DNA from: Bacillota bacterium
Lineage (GTDB): Bacteria > Bacillota > Clostridia > Christensenellales > CAG-138
Assembly: GCA_023455425.1 (NCBI GenBank)
Contig: JAEYCM010000025.1
Span: 1-61,374 of the forward strand
Length of the DNA stretch: 61,374 nucleotides
Reading direction: 5' to 3'
The notes beneath the pieces are model-generated. The model had not been told where the DNA came from, made no database searches, and worked only from the letters and a program-made list of their open reading frames with translations. Both the position numbers and the translations under genes were made by a program. Shown here piece after piece: positions 8,469 to 17,800 of this stretch. Position 1 is the stretch's first letter. Each line of letters starts with the position of its first letter.

Positions 8469-8957
8469 TCACTGTTTGGACATGGGCCGGGGCTTGCTTG
8501 CGCGCCCATAGGGGGAAAGTACGCCGGCCTCAATCGCCCCTGCCATGACCGCTTGCATAATATCGTCCCGCCAGCGGTAGAGCGTGGGCTCGCTGATGTG
8601 CAGCTCGTCCAGCAGCAGCTCGCGCCGTGCGCAGCTGTCCGAAGGCGTGTCCCCTGTATCGGCAAAGAACAGGAGCTCCATCAGTTGCGCCTTGTGGGGC
8701 GCGTCCCGTTTGAGCATGGCCAATGCCTCCTCAATCGCCCACACCCAGCCCTGCATGCGCTTAATTTCCTCGTTGGGCTCAATTAACCTGAGCGCGTCGG
8801 ACGCCGTGGGGTCCCCGTATAACCCTGTTTTTGCCCTGGGCTCGAGCGGGCGCGCTTTGAGCCCCAGCTCCTCATACTCCAGGAGCATGCGCTTGGTATT
8901 GTTGTATTGCCGGAGCTGCAGGAAAATCAGCTCGCGTATCCGCCTCGTCTTCATCAT
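8469..8957 (-). CDS. Small HTH protein, phage-regulator-like, function unknown
   Basis: The 162-residue product is helical. Near its C-terminus it has a clear helix-turn-helix, LLLDELHISEPTLYRWRDDIMQAV, like region 4 of sigma factors or the RinA/ArpU phage late regulators. The N-terminal half is charged and helical with no recognised domain. It stands alone, with a GAGGAGG ribosome site before the ATG at 8957. A near-palindromic LexA-like site lies just upstream. It may be a domesticated phage-type regulator; nothing else around it looks phage-derived. Confidence 0.55.
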   Translation of the reverse strand: MMKTRRIRELIFLQLRQYNNTKRMLLEYEELGLKARPLEPRAKTGLYGDPTASDALRLIEPNEEIKRMQGWVWAIEEALAMLKRDAPHKAQLMELLFFADTGDTPSDSCARRELLLDELHISEPTLYRWRDDIMQAVMAGAIEAGVLSPYGRASKPRPMSKQ

Positions 8958-8983
8958 TTCGCCGTTCCTCCTCTACATTAATA

Positions 8984-8995
8984 GAACATTTGTTC
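8984..8995. promoter_or_regulatory. Possible LexA (SOS) operator
   Basis: The sequence GAACATTTGTTC resembles the Gram-positive LexA box GAAC-RNRY-GTTC, with one departure in the centre. It is 27 bp upstream of the HTH gene start at 8957, where a repressor would act. The identity is inferred from sequence only. Confidence 0.3.
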
Positions 8996-9098
8996 GATTA
9001 AAAGTATAGCATGGCGGCGATTGGCGCGCAAGGGAAAGTACGCGTTCCTGATGTTCTAAGAATGGGGCTTAAGAAAATATTCACATACGGCAAGGGTT

Positions 9099-9114
9099 TG
9101 ACATGGTATAATTT
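9099..9114 (+). promoter_or_regulatory. Extended -10 promoter
   Basis: A TATAAT at 9107-9112 is preceded by TGG (extended -10), 33 bp before the ATG at 9145. No well-spaced -35 box is present. Confidence 0.4.
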
Positions 9115-9144
9115 TCATAATTCGTTCGGGAGGCAAAAGCAAGA

Positions 9145-9483
9145 ATGGCCAGCACATTTCTGGTGTCGTTACCGGCACAGCAGGCGATGGATGTGGTATA
9201 TGAAGCGGTATCGAACAGCGTGACGGGGGAACTGATCGATCGTTACGAGATTTCTGCCACAACCGGAGGCAAATGCATGGTTGCCGTGTTTGAAAAGCAT
9301 TTTTTCCGCGCGGGGAACCGGCTGACTCTTACAGTGGTGGTGGACGACTTTTTAGGCCACTCCCGCGTACATACCATCGGCGGGGGCGGCGGCGAAGGAC
9401 TGTTCCGTTTCGACTGGGGTGCGTCGGATAGCTTTGAGGGCGCAGTGGAACGCGCGCTGCAGCCGTATTTTATTAGTCGGTAG
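9145..9483 (+). CDS. Hypothetical protein, 112 residues
   Basis: I do not recognise this protein with confidence. It is small, soluble and alpha/beta, with MASTFLVSLPAQQAMDVVYEAV at the start, a central SATTGGKCMVAVFEKHFFRAGNR stretch and a Gly-rich turn GGGGGEGLF. A ribosome site GGGAGG precedes the ATG by about 11 bases, and an extended -10 promoter lies just upstream. It resembles the compact Firmicutes proteins grouped as DUF6054, but that link is uncertain. The gene is single and ends 55 bp before dispersed repeat copy B. Confidence 0.6.
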   Translation: MASTFLVSLPAQQAMDVVYEAVSNSVTGELIDRYEISATTGGKCMVAVFEKHFFRAGNRLTLTVVVDDFLGHSRVHTIGGGGGEGLFRFDWGASDSFEGAVERALQPYFISR

Positions 9484-9537
9484 AGAGAAAAGTCCCAAGA
9501 TAGTTCTATGCAATAAAAGGCATGTACATGTTTTCCT

Positions 9538-9842
9538 AAGGTATCGCCACCTGCGGCGGCGGCGATAGACTATTTTATTTAATAGCGGGCGGGCTTCGAT
9601 CCACAGTTCGCAATAGTCGCACAGAATATTCTGTGCTCCTTTGCTCACTGGGACTGCGCCTCGCTTATTCCGCCACAGGCGGCGCTTAGCTGCGTCCCCC
9701 CGCACCCCCTGGGTACGGGCGTTTCCAAGGAGGGGGTTGGGAAACGTAGTTTCCCAACGCAAAAAACTATCGCGACGGCCCGCAGGCCTAGTGTCCGAGG
9801 CGTACCCGCCGAAGACGCGGCGCTTTAAAGCGCCGATACCTT
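9538..9842 (-). repeat. Dispersed ~300-bp repeat with inverted ends, copy B
   Basis: This occupies the 400-bp convergent gap 9484-9883. Its ends are AAGGTATCGCC (9538) and, inverted, CGATACCTT (to 9842). Read on the minus strand it has the same order as the copies at 24.8 and 43.9 kb: GGCC-TGCG-GGCC hairpin, GGGAAAC/GTTTCCC stem, CCGCC-TGT-GGCGG, CAGTGAGCAA, the 18-bp palindrome GCACAGAATATTCTGTGC, TTGCGAACTG, then an AT-rich stretch and the right end. Reading frames through it are not gene-like. Nothing else is seen in the gap. Confidence 0.85.
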
Positions 9843-9883
9843 GTAATCCTAAAGTCGGGTTATTGCGCTTTAAAAAGCCCTTC

Positions 9884-11203
9884 CTACTCCTCCTCCACCG
9901 TCTTGCCGCGCCGCCTGTGATTCTCCTGTATGTTTTTCTCGCTGCCCTGGTCGCTGGGGATATAGTAGCGCTTGTCCTTCAGGGAGGGCGGCAGATACTC
10001 CTGCTGGACATAATGGTTGGGATAATCGTGCGGGTATTTGTAGCCTTTTCCCGCGCCAAGTACCTTTGCGCCCGCGTAGGACGTATCCCTTAGATGGATG
10101 GGAACAGGCTCCTCAATGGTGGTCGCCGCGTCCTGCATGGCGCGGTCCACCGCCACGACGATAGCGTTGGATTTCGGGCACTCGCACAGGAATATGATAG
10201 CCTGCGCAAGCGGCAGCCGCGCTTCCGGCATGCCGATGTGTTCAAGCGCGTTCGCGGCGGAAACGGCCTGCACCATGGCCTGGGGGTTCGCCATGCCGAT
10301 ATCCTCGCTTGCGTGGGCGATGAGCCGCCTTGCGATGATGCGCGGGTCCATGCCGCCGTAAATGAGCCGGGCAAACCAGGCGAGCGCCGCGTCCGCATCC
10401 GATCCCCGGAGGCTTTTGCAGAAGGCGCTGAGCATATCATAGAAAAGCTGCTCGTCAAGCGAGATGACCTTCTGCTGCACGGATTCGGCGGCGATCTCCT
10501 GCGTAATATGGATCACGCCGTCCTCGCCGGGGAGCGTAGTCAGCACCGCAAGCTCAAGCGCGTTGAGCGCCGCGCGGCAGTCCCCGTTCGCCATACGGCA
10601 CAGGTGCTCCATGGCGGCCTCGTCGAGCGCCGCGTTGTAGTTGCCCAGGCCCCGCTCGCGGTCGGAAAGCGCCTGTTTGATGGCGCGCTCAATGTCTTTT
10701 GAATTGAGCGGGTAAAATTGAAACACGCGGCAGCGGCTCACGATAGCGCCCGTCATGCTGATCATGGGGTTTTCGGTGGTGGAGCCGATAAAGCGGATGG
10801 TGCCCTGTTCAAGAGCTGGCAGTATGCTGTCCGATTGCGCCTTGTTCCAGCGGTGGCATTCATCGAGCAGCAGGAATGTCGGTTTGCCGTATAGCGATAG
10901 CCGCTTTTCCGCCTCCGCAATGATTTCGCGCACGTCCTTGACGCCCGCGGTGACGGCGTTGAGCTTTTCGAACGCCGCGCCGGTGACGTTGGCGATGATG
11001 TTGGCGAGCGTCGTCTTTCCGCAGCCCGGCGGGCCGAAGAAAATGCTACTTTGCAGCCGGTCCAGTTCAATGGCGCGTCGAAGAAGCCGCCCCGGGCCCA
11101 CAATATGCGCTTGGCCGATGAACTCATCGAGCGTACGCGGGCGCATGCGGTCGGCAAGCGGCGCGCCCTGCGCGCGGGTGCCGGAAAACAGGTCGTGTTG
11201 CAT
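9884..11203 (-). CDS. rarA: Replication-associated recombination protein RarA (MgsA)
   Basis: RarA is an AAA+ ATPase related to clamp loaders that acts at stalled replication forks. The 439-residue protein has RPRTLDEFIGQAHIVG at the start, Walker A GPPGCGKTT near residue 55, Walker B LLLDECHRW near residue 111, the sensor segment IGSTTENP, and the C-terminal tetramerisation region (SEDIGMANPQAM...). Length and domain order are normal for the family. It is a single gene facing the repeat copy B, with divergent transcription from the YbhN-type gene upstream. Confidence 0.95.
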   Translation of the reverse strand: MQHDLFSGTRAQGAPLADRMRPRTLDEFIGQAHIVGPGRLLRRAIELDRLQSSIFFGPPGCGKTTLANIIANVTGAAFEKLNAVTAGVKDVREIIAEAEKRLSLYGKPTFLLLDECHRWNKAQSDSILPALEQGTIRFIGSTTENPMISMTGAIVSRCRVFQFYPLNSKDIERAIKQALSDRERGLGNYNAALDEAAMEHLCRMANGDCRAALNALELAVLTTLPGEDGVIHITQEIAAESVQQKVISLDEQLFYDMLSAFCKSLRGSDADAALAWFARLIYGGMDPRIIARRLIAHASEDIGMANPQAMVQAVSAANALEHIGMPEARLPLAQAIIFLCECPKSNAIVVAVDRAMQDAATTIEEPVPIHLRDTSYAGAKVLGAGKGYKYPHDYPNHYVQQEYLPPSLKDKRYYIPSDQGSEKNIQENHRRRGKTVEEE

Positions 11204-11341
11204 AATGCCACCTCAGCACCAGTATACCCGTAAGGGGAAGTGCGCGCAACCGCCCATAACGCCTGACGCCGCGGGCATATTGCGGATTTTGTATGAAAAT
11301 GTACATTCCGGGTAAGAGATTGTTAAGAACTTCGTAAGCGC

Positions 11342-11370
11342 TTGAATCCGCGATTTGTGCGTGATAGTAT
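11342..11370 (+). promoter_or_regulatory. Possible promoter for the 11.4-14.7 kb operon
   Basis: TTGAAT at 11342-11347 and TAGTAT at 11365-11370 are separated by 17 bp, and the ATG follows 28 bp later. The match is moderate. Confidence 0.35.
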
Positions 11371-11397
11371 AGGTCGAGCTAAAAATTAGAGGTTTGT

Positions 11398-12510
11398 ATG
11401 AAGAAGAAGCAAGGATATTGGAAAAAGATATTGCCTGTGCTGCTGCCGCTGCTTGTTCTCGCGCTGATGGCGGCCTTGGACCCCAACACGCGCAACCTTG
11501 CGGATGTGGTGGACGATATCGATCCCTTATGGTTCCTTGCGGCGCTGGGCAGCATGATGCTCTATTACATATTTGATACGCTGATGTTCCAGCTTGCCGC
11601 AAAATACATGAACTTAAAGCACACGTTCAAGGAAAGCCTGCTCACCACCATGTACGGGCTTTTCTACAGCTCTATCACGCCGCTTCAGGCGGGCGGGCAG
11701 CCCATGCAGGTGGTGCAGTTGAAAAAGCGCGGTATTTCGGTGGGGCTTTCCACCTCCGTGCTGGTGTTGAAATTTCTCGCGTTTCAGTTCAGCATCACGC
11801 TGCTGGGCACGCTGGGGTTTATCTTCCTGGGCAAGGATGTGCTCGACGGTGGCGTCACCATGCTTATTTTCTACATCATCGGGTACCTGTTCTACTTTGG
11901 CACGGTGGTGCTGTGCTTCCTGGCGCTGCGGAAAACGGAGTGGCTGTTCCAAGTGGGGCAGAAGCTGATTGATTTCCTGGCAAGAAAACGCATCCTTAAG
12001 AAGCAGGAAAAGATCGACAGCGCGCATGCGACCTGGGAGCGCACCATAGGGGATTACGCACAGGCCGCAAAGTTCGCATTGGGCGAGCGTTTGGGCATGT
12101 TCTACATCTGGCTTGCGGGTATGGGCACTGCCGTCGCCTATATGGCGGTCACATACTTCCTTTACCGCGGCATGGGATATTCCGAATATGAGCTTTGGTA
12201 TATCGTTCTGTTACAGTGCCTGCTTTATATCGCGGTCAGCTTCCTGCCCGTTCCGGGCGGTTCCGTCGCCAGCGAAGGCGGCTTTTACCTGGTGTTCTCG
12301 AAGCTGTTCGCAGGGGCGTCCCGCTTCCCGGCGGTGCTCTTGTGGCGCAGCATTACCTATTATTTAACGCTTCTTTTGGGCATCATTGCCGTGATGGTGG
12401 AAGGGTTCCGCAGCAAAAAGCTGCCCCCTGTGCAGGAAGAAACAAACGGACAGCCCGCCGTGCAGGTGGCAGAACAATTGCCTGCGGCTGACGGCGGCGC
12501 GGAGGAATAG
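11398..12510 (+). CDS. YbhN/UPF0104 membrane protein (flippase-like, MprF N-terminal type)
   Basis: This 370-residue integral membrane protein has about eight hydrophobic segments and the family pattern YYIFDTLMFQLAAKYM...FYSSITPLQAGGQPMQVVQL near residues 55-105, typical of the lysylphosphatidylglycerol-synthase transmembrane (UPF0104) family. Members without the aminoacyl-transferase domain are thought to move lipids; the substrate here is unknown. It also has the late VSFLPVPGGSVASEGGF motif. A charged tail follows the last helix. The methyltransferase gene starts at the very next base, with this gene's GGAGGAATAG end serving as its ribosome site. Confidence 0.88.
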   Translation: MKKKQGYWKKILPVLLPLLVLALMAALDPNTRNLADVVDDIDPLWFLAALGSMMLYYIFDTLMFQLAAKYMNLKHTFKESLLTTMYGLFYSSITPLQAGGQPMQVVQLKKRGISVGLSTSVLVLKFLAFQFSITLLGTLGFIFLGKDVLDGGVTMLIFYIIGYLFYFGTVVLCFLALRKTEWLFQVGQKLIDFLARKRILKKQEKIDSAHATWERTIGDYAQAAKFALGERLGMFYIWLAGMGTAVAYMAVTYFLYRGMGYSEYELWYIVLLQCLLYIAVSFLPVPGGSVASEGGFYLVFSKLFAGASRFPAVLLWRSITYYLTLLLGIIAVMVEGFRSKKLPPVQEETNGQPAVQVAEQLPAADGGAEE

Positions 12511-13359
12511 ATGTACATTGCAGACGGTTGGAAGGATTACGCGCTGCTCGACGCGGGCGGCGGGGAGAAACTGGAACGCTGGGGGGATGTGGTGCTGCTT
12601 CGGCCCGATCCGCAGGCGGTCTGGCCTATGGGGGAAATCAGGACCCCGCACGCGCACTATATCCGCTCCAGTTCCGGCGGCGGCCATTGGGAATATGCAC
12701 GGCAGCTTCCGGAAAGCTGGAATATCCGCTACCGGGATCTAACCTTTCTGGTGCGCCCCACCGGCTTCAAGCATACGGGATTATTCCCGGAGCAAGCCGT
12801 CAATTGGGATTGGATGCGCTCGTTGCTAAAGCCGCGTCCCAACGCCAAGGTATTGAACCTGTTTGCCTATACCGGGGGCGCGACGTGCGCATGCGCCAAG
12901 GAACAGGCGCAGGTGGTGCATGTGGACGCCGCTAAAGGCATGCTCTCTTGGGCCAAGGACAACCTTGCGGCTTGCGGGCTAAGCGACGCGCCCGTGCGGT
13001 TCTTAGCTGACGACGCCATGAAGTTCGTGCTGCGGGAACAGCGGCGCGGCAATCAATACGACGGCATCCTGATGGACCCGCCCAGCTACGGCAGGGGACC
13101 GGACGGGGAGATGTGGAAGATCGAGCAGGACATCTATCCGCTGGTGGAAGCCGCCGCGGCGTTGCTTTCCGATCAGCCGCTGTTTTTCCTTGTCAATTCT
13201 TATACCACCGGCCTTGCGCCGACCGTCATCAAAAACGTGCTCACCGTTGCGCTCAAGCAGACAGGGGCCAGAGTGGAGGCGGCGGAACTGTGCCTGCCCG
13301 TGCAGCGGGACGCGCTTTTGTTTCCCTGCGGTGCGACCGGGAGGGCATGGTGGAGTTGA
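12511..13359 (+). CDS. RlmI-like class I SAM-dependent methyltransferase
   Basis: The 282-residue protein has the SAM-binding segment VLNLFAYTGGATCACAKEQAQVVHVDAA near residues 115-142 and the catalytic-loop motif MDPPSYGRGPDG near residue 188. This is the layout of the RlmI/RlmK 23S rRNA cytosine/guanine methyltransferases. It lacks their N-terminal PUA domain and has instead a short beta-rich N-terminus, so it corresponds to the shorter 'SAM-dependent methyltransferase' subgroup. It is translated directly after the membrane protein and overlaps the pseudouridine synthase gene by 13 bp, so an rRNA-modification role is likely. Confidence 0.85.
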   Translation: MYIADGWKDYALLDAGGGEKLERWGDVVLLRPDPQAVWPMGEIRTPHAHYIRSSSGGGHWEYARQLPESWNIRYRDLTFLVRPTGFKHTGLFPEQAVNWDWMRSLLKPRPNAKVLNLFAYTGGATCACAKEQAQVVHVDAAKGMLSWAKDNLAACGLSDAPVRFLADDAMKFVLREQRRGNQYDGILMDPPSYGRGPDGEMWKIEQDIYPLVEAAAALLSDQPLFFLVNSYTTGLAPTVIKNVLTVALKQTGARVEAAELCLPVQRDALLFPCGATGRAWWS

Positions 13360-14690
13360 CGCCCGAAATCCTGTTTGAGGACAATCATCTTTTAGTCGTC
13401 GTGAAACTGCCCAACCTGCCCGTGCAGGCGGACAGCTCGGGGGACGACGATCTTCTCAGCATACTCAAACGATATATCAAAGAGAAATATCAAAAGCCCG
13501 GTGACGTGTACCTGGGCTTATGCCATCGGCTGGACCGGCCGGTGGGTGGCGTCATGGTGTTCGCCCGCACCAGCAAGGCGGCGGCCCGCCTTGTGGAGCA
13601 GTTCAAGGGCCGCGGCGCCAAAAAACGCTATGCCGCCGTGGTGGAAGGGAATGCGCCGCAAAGCGGCACGCTCGTTTCCCACCTGAGGGAGACGGAGGGC
13701 GTCAAACGGGTGGAGGTGCTTTCGGCCCCCGTGCCCGGCGCAAAGGAAGCGAAGCTGAACTTTACAAAGCTTGCGGAACAAGGCGGATATTCGCTTCTTG
13801 ATATCGAACTGTTCACAGGCCGCAAGCACCAGATCCGCGCGCAGCTTGCTTCAGCAGGGTATCCCATCCGGTTCGACCAGCGCTACCATCCCAACCCCGC
13901 GCGCGGGCAAATCGCGCTGTGGGCGTATGAATTAAGCGTTGAGCATCCCACCAAAAAGGAGCGCATGCAGTTTGTTTCCCTGCCGCAGGGCGAAGCGTTC
14001 GCGCCGTTTCAGGAACAGCTGATTGCCCTCACTGTGCGGGAGCATTGCAGCGTCGTTTATGCGGACGCGCGCATACTGGTTGTCGCCAAGCGCGCGGGTA
14101 TTGAGGTGACGATGGAGGATGGAGGGGAAGTCTCCCTGCAGGCGCGTCTGACGCCCATATACGGCACGCTTTACCCGGTGCACCGTCTCGACGCCAACAC
14201 GGAAGGGGTGTTGTTGTTTGCGCGGGATGAAGCGGCGAGGACAGCGCTGCTTTTGGCTTTTTCGGAAGACCGGATCGAAAAACACTATCATGCGTTGCTG
14301 CATGGGCGCATGCAGCAAAAAAGCGCCACGCTTACCGCGTGGGCAATTAAGGACGCGGAACGCGCCCGGCTGACGGTGTACGACGCGCCACGTCAGGGCG
14401 CGGTACCCATCAAGACCGGCTACCGTGTGCTTATGCAAGATGCGGACAAAACGCTCGTTGAAATACGGCTCTATACCGGACGCACGCACCAGATCCGCGC
14501 GCATATGGCGCATATTGGCCATCCTGTGCTGGGGGACGATAAATACGGAGCCCGGGAAGCAAACAAAGCGGCAGGATTGAAGCGCCAGGCGCTTATATCC
14601 TACCGGATGTTGCTGCATGTGCCGGAGGGCTCGGAACTAGACTATTTGGATGGACGGGAATTCTTGTGTCCTTGGGAACTTACGCTGTGA
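13347..14690 (+). CDS. Tandem RluA-type pseudouridine synthase (two catalytic domains)
   Basis: The 447-residue protein holds two full RluA-family domains in one chain. Domain 1 (about 1-220) has GLCHRLDRPVGGVMVFA with the catalytic Asp near residue 62, and GRKHQIRAQLA. Domain 2 (about 225-447) has VHRLDANTEGVLLFA with Asp near 281, and GRTHQIRAHMAHIGHPVLGDDKYG. Both therefore keep the catalytic Asp and the C-terminal RNA-site motif. No S4 domain is present. The usual family length is about 220-320 residues with one domain. The ATG at 13347 has GGGAGG before it and overlaps the upstream methyltransferase by 13 bp; longer in-frame readings cover that gene and are rejected. The targets are unknown. 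Confidence 0.9.
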   Translation: MVELTPEILFEDNHLLVVVKLPNLPVQADSSGDDDLLSILKRYIKEKYQKPGDVYLGLCHRLDRPVGGVMVFARTSKAAARLVEQFKGRGAKKRYAAVVEGNAPQSGTLVSHLRETEGVKRVEVLSAPVPGAKEAKLNFTKLAEQGGYSLLDIELFTGRKHQIRAQLASAGYPIRFDQRYHPNPARGQIALWAYELSVEHPTKKERMQFVSLPQGEAFAPFQEQLIALTVREHCSVVYADARILVVAKRAGIEVTMEDGGEVSLQARLTPIYGTLYPVHRLDANTEGVLLFARDEAARTALLLAFSEDRIEKHYHALLHGRMQQKSATLTAWAIKDAERARLTVYDAPRQGAVPIKTGYRVLMQDADKTLVEIRLYTGRTHQIRAHMAHIGHPVLGDDKYGAREANKAAGLKRQALISYRMLLHVPEGSELDYLDGREFLCPWELTL

Positions 14691-14692
14691 GG

Positions 14693-14832
14693 TTTAGGGC
14701 CGTTACGGCCCTAAGCGGGGTTTGGGGGATGCAGCCAAGCGCCGCCTGTGGCGGGAGAAGCGAGGCGCAGTCCCAGTGAGGAAGTTCAGAACTTTGCGTT
14801 CTGAACGACCATTGCGAACTGTGAGCCTTAGA
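14693..14832 (+). repeat. Dispersed structured repeat, copy D (short variant)
   Basis: This lies in the convergent gap between the pseudouridine synthase and sbcC. It starts with the inverted repeat TTAGGGCCGT...ACGGCCCTAA, followed by CCGCC-TGT-GGCGG, GCGAGGCGCAG, CCCAGTGAGGAA, a hairpin GTTCAGAAC-TTTGC-GTTCTGAAC (14784-14806) and ATTGCGAACTGTGAG. The hairpin stem differs completely from that of the other copies yet still pairs. It resembles copy A in both its 5' part and its end. Confidence 0.8.
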
Positions 14833-14891
14833 GCCCCAACGTAATAATCCTAAATTTTTGACACCCTAACCGGCGGATACTCCGCCCGTTT

Positions 14892-17800
14892 TTATAGTAC
14901 TTCAATATGGCTGCCAGCCACCGTCTTCTTCACAAAAATGCGGCTTTCGATCTGGGACTTCAATTCCTCCACATGGGAGATGACGCCCACCATCCGGTCG
15001 CCCCCGGCGAGAGAAGAGAGGATACGCACCGCGCGCTCAAGCGCTTCTCCATCGAGCGACCCAAAGCCTTCGTCCACAAACATGGCGTCGAGCGCAATGC
15101 CGCCAGCATAGCGTTGGACGGTATCGGCCAATCCCAGCGCAAGAGAAAGCGCTGCAAGAAAGGATTCCCCGCCGGAGAGCGTATATGCCGCGCGCGGCTT
15201 GCCGGTATAATGGTCCAGCACGTCAAGGTCCAGCCCTGTCTGCAGCCGAAGATCGCCCGGCGTCTGCCTGCGGACAAGCTCATACTGCCCGCCTGTCATT
15301 ACAAACAGCCGCGCGTTGGCGCTCAGGAGCACCTCATCCAAATACCGCGCCTGGATATAGCGTTCAAACGTCAGCCGCGGTTTCCCCGGAAGTTCCCCGT
15401 TTGCGGTGTCCGAAAGCCGCTTGGCTTTCGTATAAGCGGACCACGTAAGCGTCAACTGGTCCTTCCGGCGGTCCAGATACTCGTACAAGTTTTTGTTGTG
15501 GCGGATGCGTTCCGCCGCTAAATTGTAAGCGTCCGACGCGGCGTTCTTTTCCCGCTGCGCTTGTTCCATAGCCGCCTGCCGCAGGGGGAGATCGTTTGCC
15601 TGTTTGCCCGCCGCCGCCTGCCGCGCCTGCGTAAACGCGCTCTTCGCGGCCTCCCGCGCTTCGCCATAGCGGGTCAGGCGCGCGCGCTCGGCTTTCCATT
15701 CTTCGGGCGTGCGCAATGCGGCAAGATAGGCTGCCTCATCCGCAAACCCGGCGGAAACGATGGCATTTTCATAGGCGCGCCTTGCTTCCGCTTCCGTTTC
15801 CTCCGCTTCCGACAGCCGCGGTTGCAGGGAGATCAGCTGCGCCTGCGCGTCGTTACGCTGGCGCTCCAAAGAGGCGTACCGCTGCATGCTTTGCTCCAGC
15901 GCGGATTGCAGGGTGTAAAGCGTTTCCCGCTGGGATGTAAGCGCCAGCTCCGCTTCGGATTTATTCTGATAAGGGAGCCTACCTGCAAGCGAATCCCGTT
16001 CCGCGGCCTGCTGTACGGCGTATGTTTCCGCTTCCTTGAGCGCCGTTTCCAACGCGGCGGCCTGCTCCAACAGCTTCTGCTGCCGTTCTACCGCCTGGTC
16101 GTGGTTTTGCTGCAGCGTTTCCCGCTTGGCGAGTTTCGCTTCCGCTTCCGCTACGGCCAGGGTGAGCGCTGCGGTTTCTTCCTGCGCCGTTTCCTGCTTT
16201 ACTTTTAATGCAAGGGCGAGCGGTTCCTGCGGCATGTCCTCAAACAGCACGGACACGGCTTGCGTCAGGCTTTGCCGCTGTGCTTCCAAGGTGGCGGCAG
16301 CCGCCGCGGCGCGCTTGCTTGCATCCACAGCCTGCTTGTGTGCCTGTTCATATCCCCACTTTTTGCGCTTCACCGTCGCCTCATCCGGCGCGTCCTCGGG
16401 GAGGGCGGCGGGGGAGGGATGGGCAAGGGAACCGCACACCGGGCAGGGAGAGTTGTCTTTCAGCCCTTGGGCCAGCAATCCCGCCTGCGCGCGTAAGAAC
16501 GCCGTTTCCGCCATCCGGGCGTCCTGTTCGGTTTGCCGCAGCAGCGTTTCCGCCTCCGCATATTCCTGTTGCAGCGCAAGAAGGACTTCTTCCTGCGCCT
16601 GCGTTTCCCGCAGCAGGGAGATAGCCGAAGCGACGGCGCTATTCCGCGCGGTTGCGGCACTCAGGCGAAGCCGCATGGCGTCCAGCGGTATGGCGTTGAG
16701 CGCGCGCAGCTCCTCCTGGAGCGCGGCCGCCTGTTCTGTAAGCGCCCCAAACTCCGCTTTTGTCAGCGAAAGTTTCTTCTGCGCCTCTTCCGCGCGGAGG
16801 CGGGCGGAAGCCGTTGCCTCCTGCAGCGCGCCCAGCCGGTCATACTCTTTGAGCTGTTCCTCCATGGCATGGATGCGCTGCTTTGCCGCTTCGCGCTGCG
16901 GCTCCCGCGCTTTTTCCTGTTCATATCGCGCGGCGCTCTCCAAGAGCGGCGCTTGCAGCGCGTCGATATTCGCGCGCAGCTTTACTATCTCCTGCGCAAG
17001 CGCTTCCCGCGCTTTTTTACTCTGCGCGTAAAGCATCCCCAAAGGGCGCACTTCCGCGTTTGCACGCTCGCCCAGCAGCAGCCGCTGCTTATCCGCCTGC
17101 ATCTGCGGCAAGAGCCGCTCCTGCGCTTCCCATTCGGCCTCTGCGCGGGCAAGCTGGTCTAACAGCCGCGCGTCCTCTGTGGCTGCGGCCAGCGCGATCT
17201 GCATTTGGGAAAGCTGCGCTTCCGCCTCCGCCAGCGATTTCTTCAGTTCGTTCTCTTTCTGTTCATCGGATTGCAGCAGGTCAAATAGTATGGAAAGAAA
17301 CAGGCCCGCGTCTTCCGCCTGTATGGCTTCGAGCTGGGCGTAACCTGTGTCCTCCGCATCCGCGCGGACGGTGCGCATGGCCTGCTCCATGCTGCGCTTT
17401 TGCTCAAGAAAAGAAGCGTATTCCTTTTGGGCGCGGTCTTTGAGCAAAGTTTGCACGGCCTTAAAGCGCGCGGTGCCGAACACATCCCGGAATATCGCTT
17501 CCCGTTCACCGCTTTTTGCGAGCAGCAGCTTGCGGAATTCTCCCTGCGCGATCATGGCGATCTGGGAAAACTGGCTGCGGCTCAGGCCAAGAAGCTCGTG
17601 AAGCGCCGCGTTGACGGCGGTGGGGTTGGCGATGACCTTGCCGTCGGGCAGGGTAAGCGCGGCCTTGGGATTGGAGACGACTTCTTTTCCGGTGCGCGCG
17701 GATATCCTGCGGTAGCCGGGACTTCTCTTTATGGTATAGGTCTTGCCGCGCAGGGCGAACACGAATTCCACATAGGTTTCCAGTTCCGGCGGCGCGTACT

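Noticed and set aside
9538..9762. A reading frame in the repeat copies encoding a shared peptide (SKGAQNILCDYCELW)
   Set aside because: The peptide recurs only because the DNA repeat is copied. It is absent from variants A and D, lacks a consistent start and ribosome site, and runs through palindromes.
15561..17031. Long antisense open frames inside sbcC (up to 331 codons)
   Set aside because: They are Ser/Ala/Arg-rich shadows typical of GC-rich genes, with no ribosome site, and the sense strand encodes a clear SbcC.
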